From the NCBI GenBank assembly GCA_947458155.1, contig CANGZM010000002.1, positions 1 to 40,847 of the forward strand: 40,847 nucleotides of DNA, written 5' to 3'. The DNA comes from Synechococcaceae cyanobacterium (GTDB lineage Bacteria > Cyanobacteriota > Cyanobacteriia > PCC-6307 > Cyanobiaceae). How positions within the stretch are numbered: the stretch's first letter is position 1; every line of letters starts with the position of its first letter. Shown here one piece after another: positions 1 to 8,616 of this stretch. A program made the position numbers and the translations under genes. A model generated the notes under the pieces. That model had not been told where the DNA came from. It saw only the letters and a list, made by a program, of their open reading frames with translations, and made no database searches.

Positions 1-1937
1 AGACTTTGGGCAAGAGCTTTCGGATTTGCACAAGGCACTACATCACCCGTGACTCCGGGATGAACCAGATCCTCGGCACAACCGACAAGATCACTGACAA
101 TGGCCGGAAGCCCACAGGCCATTGCCTCATTTACAACAAGCCCCCAGCTCTCACCATGGTCTGAAGGGAGCACAAGGCAATCACTAACGGCATAAGCACT
201 GGGAATCTCGGATTGGTTTAGAAAACCCACGAAGGAAATCGGCAGTTTTAGAGCTGCGGCTTGGCTGCGACAACTAACCTCCATCTCACCAGTGCCGACC
301 ATAAGGAGATGCAAAGGACGATCAAGGATAATACCTTGGGCCTGAACCAAGGCAAAAGCATCCAAAAGGTCCTGCGGTCGCTTCTTGGGCTGAAACTTAC
401 CGGCGAAGAGGAAACAAAAAGCATCTAATGGGATCTGCCATCGAGTGCGTAATTCATTGGTTTGAAGACGAAATGTAGTGGCCCTATTCAAAAAATAACT
501 GTTATCCACAAAATGGGGAGAGGGTACCATCCGCGAGGAGGGAATGCCATTAAGGCGACACCAGCGAGCATTGGCGGAGCCTACCGTAAGCACCCCATCA
601 ACACCCATGAAGAGTACGCGATAAATCAAGTTAAGGATCCAGGGTCGAGGACGAAAGTCATTGGAATCCATCCTTAACAATACTGGAATTCGACTCAGTT
701 TAGCTGCAATGAATAATTGGACCAGACCTAAAAAATGCCACCCTGTCAACAGCAATACAGAAGGACGGTCACCGTAGGGTCCCCAGCCCAGTTCTCTGCC
801 TGGATGACGAAGCCAAACGCCGCGATAACCACTGGTGATGCCCAAACCACGACCACTGGATGCCTGATGCCACCGATATCCGTCCAGCAGAGGGACATCC
901 CAGGTGAAGGCTTTACCAAAACCCAACCCTTGGGTTTCGGCCGAAGGCAAAGTGAGATAAAGCACATCGGCATCGATAACGGGATCGTCACTGAGCTGCC
1001 GAAACAAGGGTGAGTGATACTGGATCGGATGGCTGCTGGCAATCAAAAGACGGGTACGCTCTGAAGGCAGCAGGGCCGGGCCCCTGGAAAAAAGCTTTAG
1101 AGCCCAGAAAAGCCCACGAATCTCGGCCAAAAGAGTCAGAGGGATCCACCAAGGATGACAAAAATGGTATCGAGTCCGCACTGAGCGCCCAAAATCAGCC
1201 AAAGAACCTGCCAAGGCCGGGCCGAGAGATTGTGTGCGAAACCGATAGTAATAACGACCAACAGCATGGTCGGGTTTAATCGTTGAAAGATGTTCGCCAT
1301 AACTGCGAGTTCCACCACGTTCTGTCTTGAGATGACGAATCAGGGCTGAGGGCTCATATCTAACCGGAAAACCTGCTTGACGCCAACGGTATGCAAATTC
1401 AGCCTCATAACGGTATGCAACACGCACGAAGTTGTCGTCAAAACCGCCCAAAGACAACGCCAACTTTCGTGGCAGAGAGAAATTGCAACCTATAAAATCA
1501 AGGCACTCACGTGGCTGAAGTGTATTGAAAGTGAAGGGCTGTTTATCTTCCGACTCCGGTCCATCCGTATGCCAAGGCTGAATTACTCTTCCAGCTAATA
1601 AAGCGTTAGGAGTGCGCTGACCAGCGTTAAAGTGAGCCTTAAGGAGAAAGGGATCAGGAATGATGTCATCATCAAGAAACAACACACGCTCTCCAATAGC
1701 CTGTTCAAGGGCAACATTCATAGCAATGGTGATGGAGGGTCTCTGGAGCCTTAACCACCGCAGCCGCCCCTGACGCTGCCAGTTCCTTAACGCCGCTTCG
1801 GTAGGTGCATCGTGCCTCAGGGTCTGATCCACCAAAAGGAAATCAACCGTTGGTGGGTCGAGGGCCAAAAGGGCCTCAATCGTCTCCACCAGGATCTGAT
1901 CGCGGCCGTAACTTGGAATGGCGACGGTAAGATTCAT
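1..1937 (-). CDS. GT2-GT1 fusion glycosyltransferase, C-terminus cut by window edge
   Basis: One uninterrupted frame runs from the ATG at 1937 to base 1, giving 645 codons with no stop, so the gene continues off the left edge. Residues 1 to about 290 are a GT2 (GT-A fold) domain: it opens MNLTVAIPSYGRD and has the metal-binding FLDDDIIPD with Asp at 89-91. From about residue 298 a second enzyme begins with LLIASSHPIQYHSPLF, the usual N-terminus of a group 1 (GT-B) transferase. It carries the donor-binding E-x7-E (Glu596 and Glu604) followed by NEAMACGLPAIVSD. I translated every line and saw no frameshift, so this is a true fusion or a very old join. The start shares one base with the upstream stop (TGATG), so translation is probably coupled. 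It should add two sugars in succession to a lipid-linked glycan at the inner face of the membrane. The sugars are unknown. Confidence 0.9.
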   Translation of the reverse strand, partial: MNLTVAIPSYGRDQILVETIEALLALDPPTVDFLLVDQTLRHDAPTEAALRNWQRQGRLRWLRLQRPSITIAMNVALEQAIGERVLFLDDDIIPDPFLLKAHFNAGQRTPNALLAGRVIQPWHTDGPESEDKQPFTFNTLQPRECLDFIGCNFSLPRKLALSLGGFDDNFVRVAYRYEAEFAYRWRQAGFPVRYEPSALIRHLKTERGGTRSYGEHLSTIKPDHAVGRYYYRFRTQSLGPALAGSLADFGRSVRTRYHFCHPWWIPLTLLAEIRGLFWALKLFSRGPALLPSERTRLLIASSHPIQYHSPLFRQLSDDPVIDADVLYLTLPSAETQGLGFGKAFTWDVPLLDGYRWHQASSGRGLGITSGYRGVWLRHPGRELGWGPYGDRPSVLLLTGWHFLGLVQLFIAAKLSRIPVLLRMDSNDFRPRPWILNLIYRVLFMGVDGVLTVGSANARWCRLNGIPSSRMVPSPHFVDNSYFLNRATTFRLQTNELRTRWQIPLDAFCFLFAGKFQPKKRPQDLLDAFALVQAQGIILDRPLHLLMVGTGEMEVSCRSQAAALKLPISFVGFLNQSEIPSAYAVSDCLVLPSDHGESWGLVVNEAMACGLPAIVSDLVGCAEDLVHPGVTGDVVPCANPKALAQS

Positions 1938-2851
1938 CACAAACTGAAAAGCTTTAAACGAGCCTTCATGTGAAGTGGGTTCAATTCGAGAGCTTGCCTA
2001 AAATATTTGACGGCTAACTGGGGATGTTCTTTCTCAAGGCAGGCAGCTATAAAATAAGCGCCATTCGCCGCCCCTTGGCGCCGTCCTTTAGCAGGCGAAT
2101 TCTTACAATTAACCGAAAGAGTCTCAGCCTTAGCCAACCACGATGATTCAGATAAACCCTGGCGACGAGCATGGGTGAGATTTACGATATAGGAATGAAA
2201 CTGATCTTGTTCCTTACGGCGGGAACCACTTATCGAACCAGGGGCCACCGTGGCTTCATAGAGAATGTGAGGCACAACCCTATGGCGACCGAACTCGACA
2301 AGCCTCGTCCATAGATCAATGTCTTGGGCATAATGAAAAGCAAGGCGATAGCCCCCTACTTGCTCGTAGGCACTTCGGAGCATCATTACTGCACCGTGAT
2401 GAGCAGGACCTGTCAAACCATCGGCCAGGGAGGCCTCGTCGGGCGCGTTGACTGTAAGTGTGGCACCTTCGGGCACCAAAAGACGCACAAAAGTGGAGCA
2501 CAGTGATGCTTCGGGATCAGCCTTAAGACAGGCAACCTGGGCAGCAAGTCGACCTGGTAATGACCGATCACCAGAATCTTGGCGGGCCAGGTAAGTCCCC
2601 CGGGCCAGCTGACAACCTTCGATCAAAGAAGCGGTCAAACCCCGGCCAGATCGCTGCAGCACCACCAAGCGAGGATCTCGAGTGGACCAGTCTGCAAGGA
2701 GTTCGGCAGTGCCATCGATGGAACCGTCATTGATGACGATGATTTCAAGGTCCACTCCCTGCTGGGTGGTCAAGGACTCCAGGGTATCAGCAAGCTCAGG
2801 TCCACCGTTGCGGACACCCATAACCACAGAAACCAGGGGAGATTCAAGCAT
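1937..2851 (-). CDS. GT2 family glycosyltransferase with TPR-like tail
   Basis: 304 residues. The N-terminus LVSVVMGVRNGG, the IIVINDGSIDGT nucleotide-binding strand (Asp42) and LARQDSGDRSLPGRL match the GT2 family, which transfers a sugar from a nucleotide-sugar donor. The usual D-x-D-D metal motif reads D92-S-G-D95, so the central Asp is replaced by Gly. I believe this variant occurs in other GT2 members, so the enzyme is not necessarily dead. The last 35 residues (from about 270, including AVKYFRQALELNPLHMKARL) look like a single TPR-type helical repeat, perhaps a docking element for neighbouring transferases. Both ends overlap neighbours by one base in TGATG junctions. Acceptor and sugar cannot be told. 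Confidence 0.9.
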   Translation of the reverse strand: MLESPLVSVVMGVRNGGPELADTLESLTTQQGVDLEIIVINDGSIDGTAELLADWSTRDPRLVVLQRSGRGLTASLIEGCQLARGTYLARQDSGDRSLPGRLAAQVACLKADPEASLCSTFVRLLVPEGATLTVNAPDEASLADGLTGPAHHGAVMMLRSAYEQVGGYRLAFHYAQDIDLWTRLVEFGRHRVVPHILYEATVAPGSISGSRRKEQDQFHSYIVNLTHARRQGLSESSWLAKAETLSVNCKNSPAKGRRQGAANGAYFIAACLEKEHPQLAVKYFRQALELNPLHMKARLKLFSL

Positions 2852-3861
2852 CAGCTGCCCCTCCGTAACGATAACAATCTATAACCGGAAAGGATGAGTC
2901 GTGCCGCTTTGGACCAACCCAAAAGATTTCCTAGAATGCCATAGATAAGATAATCGGGGCCAATTCGACGGGCAGGCGTCGATGCACGCCTTGCCAAAGC
3001 AAAAAGGTCCTTGGAGGCACTTTCTAATCCAGCAAACCCACATTGGCGACTTAACAGAAAAGTCGAACGAGCGAAATGGGCCATTTCGGGTTTGCGCGAG
3101 TCCATTCCAGCAGCAATCGCTGATAGAAAAATAGATTGGCGAGCTGCTGCACGATCAAGAAGTTTGCGGGGGTCCTCGGTACCCCCCGTACTGAGATGCT
3201 CTGAAGCCAAATGGATACGCCTGACAGAAACGTCTTCGTTCACCCAGCAAAGGCATGCACCAGTTGCGCCCGCACGGGCGTCATATTCCCAGTCCTCCTC
3301 GTTGAGCCAAGCCCGCCAAGGGCCAATGCGTTCGAGAAGACTGCGCCGGTAGAGGGGGCTACTCGTGGTCCACCAACGTTCGACCAGCAACAACGGGAAT
3401 AAATGCCGATGGAAACGTCCGGTTTGGCGCATGGGCCCTACACGCTGTAGGGGTAGGTTGGAATAATTTTCCTCATAACTGCGGCCGTAGCAGATTTGAG
3501 CCTCTGGGTTTGCGACAAGAGCGGCCACCTGGTAACTGAACTTTTTGGGCAGCAGCAAATCATCGCTGTCAAGAAACTGTACGAAATCCCCCCTTGCCAG
3601 CTCAAGTCCGTGTTGTCGAGCCGGTCCAGGACCGGCATTGGCCTGACGAACCACCTTAACCAGATCGGGCCAACGACGAGACAAATCAGCGATAACATTG
3701 GGCGTTTCGTCAGTAGAACCATCATCTACAATGATAACTTCTACGGGTCTGTAAGTTTGGTTAATAACACTATCAACAGAATCCATCAAGAGGTTGGCCC
3801 GGTTGTATACGGGTATCACAGTGCTCACTAGCGGCCCGTCATGGCCAATCTGTCTAGTCAC
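2851..3861 (-). CDS. GT2 family glycosyltransferase
   Basis: 336 residues. It begins with LVSTVIPVYNRANLL, has VIIVDDGSTDET (Asp46-Asp47) for the nucleotide and FLDSDDLLLPKK (Asp98, Asp100, Asp101) for the metal and donor. These are the three standard landmarks of a GT-A inverting transferase. The middle has a conserved LNEEDWEYDARAGATGA, where the ED motif usually supplies the catalytic base. No membrane segment is obvious, so it should work in the cytoplasm on a membrane-bound glycan intermediate. It starts inside the stop of the upstream gene (ATGA, 4-base overlap) and ends in a TGATG junction with the next GT2. The sugar transferred is unknown. Confidence 0.92.
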   Translation of the reverse strand: MTRQIGHDGPLVSTVIPVYNRANLLMDSVDSVINQTYRPVEVIIVDDGSTDETPNVIADLSRRWPDLVKVVRQANAGPGPARQHGLELARGDFVQFLDSDDLLLPKKFSYQVAALVANPEAQICYGRSYEENYSNLPLQRVGPMRQTGRFHRHLFPLLLVERWWTTSSPLYRRSLLERIGPWRAWLNEEDWEYDARAGATGACLCWVNEDVSVRRIHLASEHLSTGGTEDPRKLLDRAAARQSIFLSAIAAGMDSRKPEMAHFARSTFLLSRQCGFAGLESASKDLFALARRASTPARRIGPDYLIYGILGNLLGWSKAARLILSGYRLLSLRRGS

Positions 3862-4874
3862 AATAAGGGCCCTCTTGATAAGTTCAGAGCCGCTATTCGA
3901 TCCCCAGCAGAGCTTTGCATGATTTCTCTACATCGGAGAATGTTGGGGTTGTCCAAGTCATCCTTAAGCGGTTGACTTCGATGCCAAAGATGGACAATTG
4001 GCTCATAACCCCAAATCCAAGTGGGAAGCGTAAGGCAACGATCCCAAAACTCATTGTCTTCTCCGCCCCAACCAACAAAACCTTCGTCCATTCCTCCAAT
4101 AGCCTCAAAACCCATGGTGCTTATGGCCATACTACCACCAGCCTCCAGGTTCTGAACAATATAATCAGGGGGAAAAGAATCATATCCTACAAGTCCGTTT
4201 TGGACTTTTTTACTGTGGCTCTCAGTGAGATAAAAGATATAACGTTTAGGATTGATTACTTCATAACCCCTGCTACGGCGCTCAAGAATACGACGACAAT
4301 AACCAGTTGGCACCAACATGTCATTGTCATGCAGTAGCAAAGTCTTGCCTAAAGCATTACGGGCACCCACATTGAATGTCTGGGATCGGTTATATGGTGC
4401 TGAAGCTTCAGCCAATGGAGCCATGACATGGCGGACCCAGTCCGGTAAATCGTTGGCAATCTCGGAGACAGCCGCCTGCTCAATCACAAGACACTCAAGG
4501 TGGACATCCTGCTGGGCTGCCAGGCTGGCTAGGGTCGCCAGCAGCAAAGGCAGTCTCTCGCGGCCGCGATGTCCGATCAAAACGCTGATTTCCGGGGGAG
4601 ATGGGGAAGCTGGGGAAGCTGGACGGGTTGGAGCGCACCTAATCGGAGCGTGCTCAAGGCAGCGACGCAAAAGCCTCTGACCAAGATTGGGTTGGAATTT
4701 AGGGGCATGCAACCTGGAGGTATAGGGCCAACGGCAGTAGAAACCTGTGCCATCAGGAGCTCTTTCCAGGCGCTCCATACGATTAGCCAGAGCTAGGTAC
4801 TCAGGGGTTGGACTGCGCAGGGCCCTCTCGTACCGCCAACGATCCTTTAACCAGACGCCTAGTTGTTCACGCAT
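3858..4874 (-). CDS. GT-A glycosyltransferase, galactosyltransferase-like C-domain
   Basis: The open frame reaches back to 5066, but those first 64 codons lie inside the upstream gene. I place the start at the ATG at 4874 (MREQLGVWLKDRW), which overlaps the upstream stop by 8 bases (ATGCGTGA) like the other cassette junctions. That gives 338 residues. After a variable N-terminal part of about 90 residues come ISVLIGHRGRERLPLL, LLLHDNDMLVP (Asp183, Asp185, the D-x-D metal site) and a GWGGEDNEFWDR motif at 268-279. The WGxED signature is the conserved block of the Glyco_transf_7C (beta-1,4-galactosyltransferase-like) domain. The donor may therefore be a UDP-hexose such as UDP-galactose, which the galE product in this window could supply. 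That link is inference. Confidence 0.85.
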   Translation of the reverse strand: MREQLGVWLKDRWRYERALRSPTPEYLALANRMERLERAPDGTGFYCRWPYTSRLHAPKFQPNLGQRLLRRCLEHAPIRCAPTRPASPASPSPPEISVLIGHRGRERLPLLLATLASLAAQQDVHLECLVIEQAAVSEIANDLPDWVRHVMAPLAEASAPYNRSQTFNVGARNALGKTLLLHDNDMLVPTGYCRRILERRSRGYEVINPKRYIFYLTESHSKKVQNGLVGYDSFPPDYIVQNLEAGGSMAISTMGFEAIGGMDEGFVGWGGEDNEFWDRCLTLPTWIWGYEPIVHLWHRSQPLKDDLDNPNILRCREIMQSSAGDRIAALNLSRGPLL

Positions 4875-6186
4875 GGGTTTCAAGCTGAGTGGCCATGGAA
4901 AGCAGACGACCATTGTCACCGGCTCCATGCAGGGAATGGGGCCATTCGCTCCCCGCTGAAAGATGGCGAAAATTGAGACGAAGAATACGGCGGAGGTACT
5001 CAGCCTTTGTAACACCAAGCCAGATATCAAACCTTCCACTGGGGATAGTAGCAGCAAATCGCACAAACTCGGGGTAGTCCAAAGGCAGGGGAGGAAGTTC
5101 CAAACTTAAACTAAAAACCTTTAGCCAGGCTGCCAGAGAAGCTGTGTCCGAATACCGATGGCGGACCATTTCGAGGGCTGAGTTAGTCAGAGATGTTCGC
5201 AAGTTGGAATCGAGAAGCTTGGCAATGGCCGAGGCTGCCGCTTCGCAGTCACCTACAGGAAACAAAAGGGCGGTTTGTCCATCTTTAAGGGCCCCTTCAG
5301 CGCCGGAACCCACATAACGACTACTCACAACTACTAGACCAGCTGCCATAGCCTCCCAAGCCACAATCGGGCCCGTTTCCCAGCTAGAAGTAATCAACAG
5401 CACGTCACTTTGATCATAGACTTGGTGCTGAAGTTGATGCCTATCCAGGCGACCCAGCCAGCGTAAATGCCCCGAACGAATCCAGGGTTGAAGCTGTTCC
5501 TGGAGGCTGGTCGCTTCAGGGCCATCACCCGCCAAAGATAAACAGAATGGAAGTGAAATGCGATCCAGGCGATTAAGTATCGATGCAAGATCGTGAACAC
5601 GTTTTTGAGTTTGCTCAAAACGCCCCACCCAGGCAAGTCGCAAACGATCACCAGACTTGGGAAGTAGCAACTTGGATGTTGGCATTTTGACACCGTAAGG
5701 TGCGTAAAATATCCTTTCATTCGGTATAAATGACTCTTGCGCAACTAAAGCACTAGTAAGCTTATTCGTAACCACAACTGCATCAACAATAGCGCGAAAC
5801 TGACGCAGATCTTCGAGATAATCAGCCTCAATAGCATGAAGCGTAATAATCAATTTTCCAACCAGACCGCCACGTAGCCGTAGTCTAGCTACCGCAGGAT
5901 AAAGGGCAGCTATATTGACACCGACAATCAAATCAGGCTGGATAAAAACAATACAATTAACGATGCATTGAATTCTACCTTCCTGGCTACCAGTTGGATT
6001 ACGCAGGCCAATACAAGCCAACTCTGGATATGCCTTTTTATAAGATTCAAAGCAGTGAAACACTCCATCCGGTACAGCAACAGTGACATCATGACCCTCT
6101 CTCCTGATACCTGGCACCAGATCAGCCAGCCAGTCTTGAACTCCGCCGAGGAGGTAGGCTGAGGGGGCAAAGAACAGGATCTTCAT
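4867..6186 (-). CDS. GT1 (GT-B fold) glycosyltransferase
   Basis: 439 residues, a normal size for group 1 (GT4-type) transferases. The N-terminal domain opens with MKILFFAPSAYLLGGVQDWL, whose GGVQ loop contacts donor and acceptor. The C-terminal domain starts near LRLAWVGRFEQTQKR and carries SSWETGPIVAWEAMAAG with Glu270 and Glu278 (E-x7-E), which binds the donor diphosphate and ribose. About 70 extra residues after LAAWLKVFSL have no recognised domain. The start overlaps the upstream stop by 4 bases (ATGA); the end overlaps the next start by 8 bases. It is probably a retaining transferase in the same glycan pathway. Substrates are not identifiable. Confidence 0.92.
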   Translation of the reverse strand: MKILFFAPSAYLLGGVQDWLADLVPGIRREGHDVTVAVPDGVFHCFESYKKAYPELACIGLRNPTGSQEGRIQCIVNCIVFIQPDLIVGVNIAALYPAVARLRLRGGLVGKLIITLHAIEADYLEDLRQFRAIVDAVVVTNKLTSALVAQESFIPNERIFYAPYGVKMPTSKLLLPKSGDRLRLAWVGRFEQTQKRVHDLASILNRLDRISLPFCLSLAGDGPEATSLQEQLQPWIRSGHLRWLGRLDRHQLQHQVYDQSDVLLITSSWETGPIVAWEAMAAGLVVVSSRYVGSGAEGALKDGQTALLFPVGDCEAAASAIAKLLDSNLRTSLTNSALEMVRHRYSDTASLAAWLKVFSLSLELPPLPLDYPEFVRFAATIPSGRFDIWLGVTKAEYLRRILRLNFRHLSAGSEWPHSLHGAGDNGRLLSMATQLETHA

Positions 6187-7088
6187 GAAAACTGGCGATC
6201 TGGAAAAGACAAACCCTGTTGAATCTGAAGGGGTTTTAACGAGGACAAAGAGACAGGAGAAATGGGCTGAACAGGTTTAACAAAACCATGAATCTGCTTA
6301 ATATAAACTCCTTCGCCGTCAGAAGATCTGGCCCAAAGACGATAAAAACATTCTTCATTTGCAGTCGTGTATTTTCCCCACGTACGACCAGAAACATCGT
6401 CAAACGAGGTGTTTTTGGGTTGATGATTGCAGTGATGAAGATAAGGGCAAGGGATGTTGCTAATTGCAACTCCCGCAAGACCCAAGCGGGCCGTGTAATC
6501 CATATCCTCGAAACCAATGCCCAGAAATGAAGGCTCAAAAATGCCAACTTTATCAACAACTGTAGAAGCAATGATAAAATGAGACCAAGTATGATTTAAA
6601 AGAGTAAGACTAACGCTATTCCAATTAAACTTTTCCGCCCAACGCCTGATCCAAGAATCTACACGTAGATCATCATTAAGGATCCAGAGAGGTTTATTCT
6701 CAGCTGCCTGAAGCATTTCATTCCATAGAGTTGTCAAGCCACACGGGCGATCATGAAGGACAAAAATATGATGCGCGGGTGCGTGATCACATAATTCTGA
6801 TTGAAGCCGCGCAAGGTAATCAAGCTGCTTATGAGAATCCGGAAAACCATTCACTGTTACAACGATTGGGACATCCGGGAAAAGATAAGAAAGCGATTCG
6901 TAAAGAGGTTTAAAAAAATCATCGTAACGTTCGACATAGGTTGTAATGCCAATAACAAACTTTCCACTTAAATTTAGCCTATGAGGCATCAGCTTGATTG
7001 GAATCAGTCTTTTGGCCGCGTGAACTCTCGCCAGGCCAAAACGATACAAATAAAAATTAAAATTGGGCTTGGGCTTGTGCTTGGTCAT
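6183..7088 (-). CDS. GT2-like glycosyltransferase
   Basis: The frame opens at a TTG at 7109, but the ATG seven codons later (MTKHKPKPNFNF) is the better start, giving 301 residues. No clear Shine-Dalgarno precedes either. FVIGITTYVERYDDFFKPL is a diverged GT-A N-terminus, PLWILNDDLRVDSW supplies an N-D-D metal motif at about 138-140, and LGIGFEDMDYTARL resembles the C-terminal ED acceptor loop. The fold therefore seems intact although overall similarity to standard GT2 enzymes looks low. The end overlaps the next start by 4 bases. GC content is lower than in the cassette genes to its left. Role inferred: one sugar addition in the cell-surface glycan. Confidence 0.8.
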   Translation of the reverse strand: MTKHKPKPNFNFYLYRFGLARVHAAKRLIPIKLMPHRLNLSGKFVIGITTYVERYDDFFKPLYESLSYLFPDVPIVVTVNGFPDSHKQLDYLARLQSELCDHAPAHHIFVLHDRPCGLTTLWNEMLQAAENKPLWILNDDLRVDSWIRRWAEKFNWNSVSLTLLNHTWSHFIIASTVVDKVGIFEPSFLGIGFEDMDYTARLGLAGVAISNIPCPYLHHCNHQPKNTSFDDVSGRTWGKYTTANEECFYRLWARSSDGEGVYIKQIHGFVKPVQPISPVSLSSLKPLQIQQGLSFPDRQFS

Positions 7089-7128
7089 GGTAGAAAAAAA
7101 CAAAAGCAATTAGAAACGTTTATGGTTG

Positions 7129-8232
7129 CTATAGGGAATCAATTGCTCTGCTTAAGGCTGGGAATCGATCGCTAGGCATGATATAGTCATGAAAGCAACG
7201 TCTACAGTTCTCACGCATCTGGTTGAGGTTAGATCCAATATATGAGATGGCCTCCAGAAACTCTGTGTAATCCGAAACAACTACACCACACTCATATCTA
7301 GATACAAAAGCAAAACTTTCCTGTTTACTACATATAATCGGAACTCCCATAGCAATAAACATACATAATCGATTCGAGCTGATTCCCATTTTTTGGAATT
7401 GGGGCGCTTGGTTAGTATATATGGCCATGCCAATGTCGAACCCGACAGCAGACCTCCATGCCTCATTCCAGCTAAGCCGATCACGTTGTAGGAAAACACG
7501 GTCTATAGAAGGCATATTCTCTAAAAGAAAAAGAGCGAGTGGATCTACTCCCAAAGGCTGAATAACTGCATAGAGTTCAGGGCGGTCTTGAAGTGCACTA
7601 ATCAACCAATCCGCACCTAGGGTCAAATTGAATCCGCCAGATGATGCTACTACCAAAGCCTTCTCAGGGATCTGCCATTGTTGACGAAGTTGTTTTCGAT
7701 AATCTATAGACGGTACAGGAGGCTTATGAAAACAGCCTGGATAGACAATAATTTGAGATTGGGATCGTAATGGCACATATTCACGCAGCAGCGAGATGCG
7801 CGATTGATCATTGACGATGTTAAATTTCGCATTCTTCATAGCCCAACGACAGAGTTTTTTCCATCGCTCCGAACTATTACCTCGATAGCTACCTGACTTA
7901 ATCTCGTCAGCCAATACAAATGATTTCTTTTGAAGCAAAAATGCCAACAGACCCACAACAGCCAATGGATCTTCACTAGTTCCAGAGATGCAACGAATAC
8001 TCCACCAAAATGGATCAAGAATGGCTTTAGCAACCCAACGAAATGAATAACTAGCAGCGTGGGTAACAACATTTGGCCCATATTCTGTCGGCGCAGATGT
8101 TAAGTTAGGCGAAAAAATGTGAACCTCATAATCACTTGCTATTAGCGCTTCAATAATAGCACGATTGGGAGGAGAATAAAGTAGTTCAGGAATTAGAAGA
8201 AAGTGGGCAGCGCGCTTAATTGACTTAGTCAT
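7129..8232 (-). CDS. putative GT-B glycosyltransferase
   Basis: 367 residues from an ATG without an obvious Shine-Dalgarno. The layout suggests a two-domain GT-B enzyme: an N-terminal strand AAHFLLIPELLYSPPN, a short 'YEVHIFSPNL' strand typical of group 1 transferases, a linker YPGCFHKPPVP, and a C-terminal domain with ALVVASSGGFNLTLGADWLI and MGISSNRLCMFIAMGVPIIC. The last has the S-N-R-x-x-x-F-I-A-M-G-V-P pattern where group 1 enzymes place their second conserved block. A canonical E-x7-E is not evident, so the assignment is by overall pattern. The gap to the next cassette gene is 40 bases and to the previous one 42, longer than elsewhere in the cassette. Confidence 0.7.
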   Translation of the reverse strand: MTKSIKRAAHFLLIPELLYSPPNRAIIEALIASDYEVHIFSPNLTSAPTEYGPNVVTHAASYSFRWVAKAILDPFWWSIRCISGTSEDPLAVVGLLAFLLQKKSFVLADEIKSGSYRGNSSERWKKLCRWAMKNAKFNIVNDQSRISLLREYVPLRSQSQIIVYPGCFHKPPVPSIDYRKQLRQQWQIPEKALVVASSGGFNLTLGADWLISALQDRPELYAVIQPLGVDPLALFLLENMPSIDRVFLQRDRLSWNEAWRSAVGFDIGMAIYTNQAPQFQKMGISSNRLCMFIAMGVPIICSKQESFAFVSRYECGVVVSDYTEFLEAISYIGSNLNQMRENCRRCFHDYIMPSDRFPALSRAIDSL

Positions 8233-8274
8233 AGAGTGAAATAAATAAGTTTATGGGAAGCGAAGGAAACAGAC

Positions 8275-8607
8275 CTAAAGAGTTAAAAAAGCTTCTGGAG
8301 GACCACGAACTTTAAACCGAATAGAAAGATCTTGTTTGTTCAGTATATTATCAGATAAAAGTCGAAAACAAAAAAGATAGTTAAAATCCGCTGAAAAATC
8401 TTTTCTGCCATCGTCGGTATCATGAGTAGACTGGGATTGGATAGATCTCGGATCGTAGCAATTATGATAATAAGTGATAAATTCAACAAAGCTATAAGAG
8501 TTACCGAGACCATAGCACAAATACATCAATTGATCTGAACAAACTGCTGGAGGGTTAGAAGGTTTAAAAAGGGGTTTGCAAACAAGTTTAGACATCAAGA
8601 CATTCAT
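8275..8607 (-). CDS. hypothetical protein in glycan cassette
   Basis: 110 residues, not recognised. It is Cys/Tyr-rich in the middle (LMYLCYGLGNSYSFVEF, ITYYHNCYDP), has a polar stretch SIQSQSTHDTDDGRKDFS, and shows no signal peptide or clear membrane helix. It starts 9 bases after the stop of the upstream orphan and is followed after 42 bases by a GT-B gene, so it is probably co-transcribed. The two neighbouring orphans could be the two halves of one broken gene, but I cannot join them into a known family. Base composition is very AT-rich. Confidence 0.45.
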   Translation of the reverse strand: MNVLMSKLVCKPLFKPSNPPAVCSDQLMYLCYGLGNSYSFVEFITYYHNCYDPRSIQSQSTHDTDDGRKDFSADFNYLFCFRLLSDNILNKQDLSIRFKVRGPPEAFLTL

Positions 8608-8616
8608 AGCAAACTA

